From positions 62,001 to 126,000 of the forward strand of contig NZ_WMCD01000006.1 in assembly GCF_010994275.1 (NCBI RefSeq): a DNA stretch of 64,000 bases, read 5' to 3'. Below the pieces are notes generated by a model. That model searched no databases, was not told where the DNA came from, and saw nothing but the letters and a program-made list of their open reading frames with translations. This document shows, one piece after another, positions 63,079 through 64,000 of the stretch. The DNA comes from Cyclobacterium jeungdonense (GTDB lineage: Bacteria; Bacteroidota; Bacteroidia; Cytophagales; Cyclobacteriaceae). A program made the translations under genes and the position numbers. How positions within the stretch are numbered: position 1 is the stretch's first letter; every line of letters starts with the position of its first letter.

Positions 63079-63366
63079 ATGGAAAAGCCAATTATTGTTT
63101 TCCCTATAACAATTGACAAATTCAGGGGGATAATCAGATCAGAGGTGATGGCAGCTATTGAAAGCCTCTCTGATAAAGAAAAGGTAAAAAGCGAAACCTT
63201 ATTAACCCGCAAAGAAACCGCTGACAAGTTGAAAATATCGCTTGTTACCCTAAATGAATGGACGAAGCGGGGAATCATTCAATCCTACCTAATCGGGGGC
63301 CGCGTCTTGTATAAGGAAAGCGAAATAGATGCCTCCCTTCACAAAACCCAAACCGTTAAGTTTTAA
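63079..63366 (+). CDS. Helix-turn-helix protein, excisionase/MerR-like
   Basis: A 95-residue protein. The C-terminal half has the MerR/excisionase helix-turn-helix: LLTRKETADKLKISLVTLNE, then WTKRGIIQSYLIGGRVLYKE and a DASLH end. The N-terminal part (FPITIDKFRGIIRSEVMAAI) is the helical extension usual for Bacteroidota element-borne versions. It probably directs excision by the integrase or regulates element genes. Located between the unknown gene and the VirE-N-type gene. Confidence 0.88.
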   Translation: MEKPIIVFPITIDKFRGIIRSEVMAAIESLSDKEKVKSETLLTRKETADKLKISLVTLNEWTKRGIIQSYLIGGRVLYKESEIDASLHKTQTVKF

Positions 63367-63370
63367 TCCG

Positions 63371-64000
63371 ATGGCAGCAAAAAAAGAATGGGCACCAATC
63401 GGATTAGATCCCATTGATGCCGACACCGCTTATAGTATCCAATCAAAAGCAGTAATCAAATATACCCATTTTGTAAAAGAGATCCTATCAAAAACACACT
63501 ACGGCCTGAATATCTATGCCCATGTGTTGTGCCAATACTACCCGGGAGAAACAGTCCTTTCCCTTTCGGGAAGGGACTGCAAACACGCAAAGAACCCTTT
63601 CAATGCGGACGAGCCTACATTGGTTGTAAAAATTGTTGACGGCTGCGCCACCCACTCCGATTCAGAAGAAGCCATTGCACAAGGCAATGTCTTTGATTTT
63701 GCAGCACTACATTTCAGCCTGGAAGGGCAAGCCCTTCTCGACAAGCTGAATGAAGAACTGCATTTGCGCATCGGGAAGCAACAAGGTTTTTACGGTCAGT
63801 CAGAATCGCAACCTGCAGTTGCTCTTCCTGGAATAGTTAAACCGGCTGCGCCAGTTTTCAGCTATTTTAATAAGCCTGTCACCAATGTAATACCAAGTCG
63901 GCAAGCCTCTTTGGTTGAGGTGTACCACCATATCAAAGGCAATCAATTTGCTTCGTGTACAAGTACACTTCGCAACATTCCCGACCCGCAGGGAGCCAGA
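63371..64000 (+). CDS. BT4734-like/VirE N-terminal domain protein (partial, 3' end outside window)
   Basis: The frame starts at ATG 63371 (MAAKKEWAPIGLDPIDADTA) and is open for 210 codons to the window edge. An opening part of about 150 residues has no match I recognise. The last 50 residues (VFSYFNKPVTNVIPSRQASL, then VEVYHHIKGNQFASCTSTLR) match the BT4734-like/VirE-N domain that begins element-borne primase-helicase-like proteins in Bacteroidota, usually followed by a DUF3987 or VirE ATPase domain. It is likely involved in replication of the mobile element. Here it has an unusual N-terminal extension. Confidence 0.8.
   Translation, partial: MAAKKEWAPIGLDPIDADTAYSIQSKAVIKYTHFVKEILSKTHYGLNIYAHVLCQYYPGETVLSLSGRDCKHAKNPFNADEPTLVVKIVDGCATHSDSEEAIAQGNVFDFAALHFSLEGQALLDKLNEELHLRIGKQQGFYGQSESQPAVALPGIVKPAAPVFSYFNKPVTNVIPSRQASLVEVYHHIKGNQFASCTSTLRNIPDPQGAR

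Larger units (their letters stand above)
60614..64000 (+). mobile_element. Left end of an integrative element (ICE/genomic island), right end outside window
   Basis: After the GT2 operon the content switches to mobile-element genes all on the plus strand: tyrosine recombinase, unknown gene, excisionase-like HTH protein and a BT4734/VirE-N-type protein. The edge carries three identical 12-base repeats. The exact attachment core cannot be set without the other end; no tRNA gene is at the junction. Confidence 0.75.

Overview
The window looks like chromosome from a gliding-clade Bacteroidota, most likely Cytophagales. Signs of this are a GldD lipoprotein, SusC/FecA-style TonB receptors with carboxypeptidase-like N-terminal domains, a type IX secretion cargo, many Bacteroidota promoters (TTG/TTTG, about 20 bases, TAnnTTTG), few Shine-Dalgarno sites and several dispersed hairpin repeats. 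The genus cannot be fixed from sequence reading alone.

Layout. 1-12.3 kb: a partial GH3 glycosidase, a DUF3127 OB-fold protein with an SSB-like tail, a GMC dehydrogenase with its small Tat subunit, a TonB receptor-nitroreductase-gldD operon, a fatty acid desaturase, and a TonB receptor behind a complete TPP riboswitch. 12.3-26.8 kb: an FAD oxidoreductase, a large zinc metalloprotease, a decayed NRDE gene, DinB, rhodanese, HAD and DUF547 proteins, an iron-uptake pair (TonB siderophore receptor plus PepSY protein) behind a promoter holding a likely iron box, an SDR, an alpha/beta hydrolase and a GH5 enzyme. 26.8-32.8 kb is the accessory zone: REP-like hairpins, two toxin-antitoxin modules (one toxin with a premature stop), a frameshifted pappalysin-like secreted protease, a Uma2 protein and more repeats. 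32.8-52.9 kb is housekeeping: dxs, scpA, a flippase-like protein, a GH140-like enzyme, ndk, nrnA, three tandem FKBP lipoproteins, guaB, an RsmB-type methyltransferase, prmC, a degenerate thiamine pyrophosphokinase relative, three kynurenine-pathway genes leading toward quinolinate/NAD, a D-cysteine desulfhydrase-like enzyme and an RluA-type pseudouridine synthase. 52.9-60.6 kb: an independently transcribed tRNA-like RNA, a 1450-residue membrane-anchored repeat protein, pheS, an FkbM methyltransferase and a GT2 glycosyltransferase. 60.6 kb to the end: the left end of an integrative element with a tyrosine recombinase, an unknown gene, an excisionase-like HTH protein and a partial BT4734/VirE-N-type protein.

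Most unusual observations: (1) at 53173-53316 a class II, leucine-like tRNA fold with intact acceptor, D, anticodon and T stems but a variable region of about 73 nt containing extra hairpins and a non-leucine anticodon (GUC); it has a candidate promoter and a strong terminator. (2) A dispersed element of about 100 bp at 18535 and 35720 that ends exactly on the start codon of two unrelated genes. (3) Seven regular repeats of about 175 residues in the 1450-residue protein. (4) Hairpin families beside both toxin-antitoxin modules. (5) A 12-bp sequence present three times at the edge of the integrative element.
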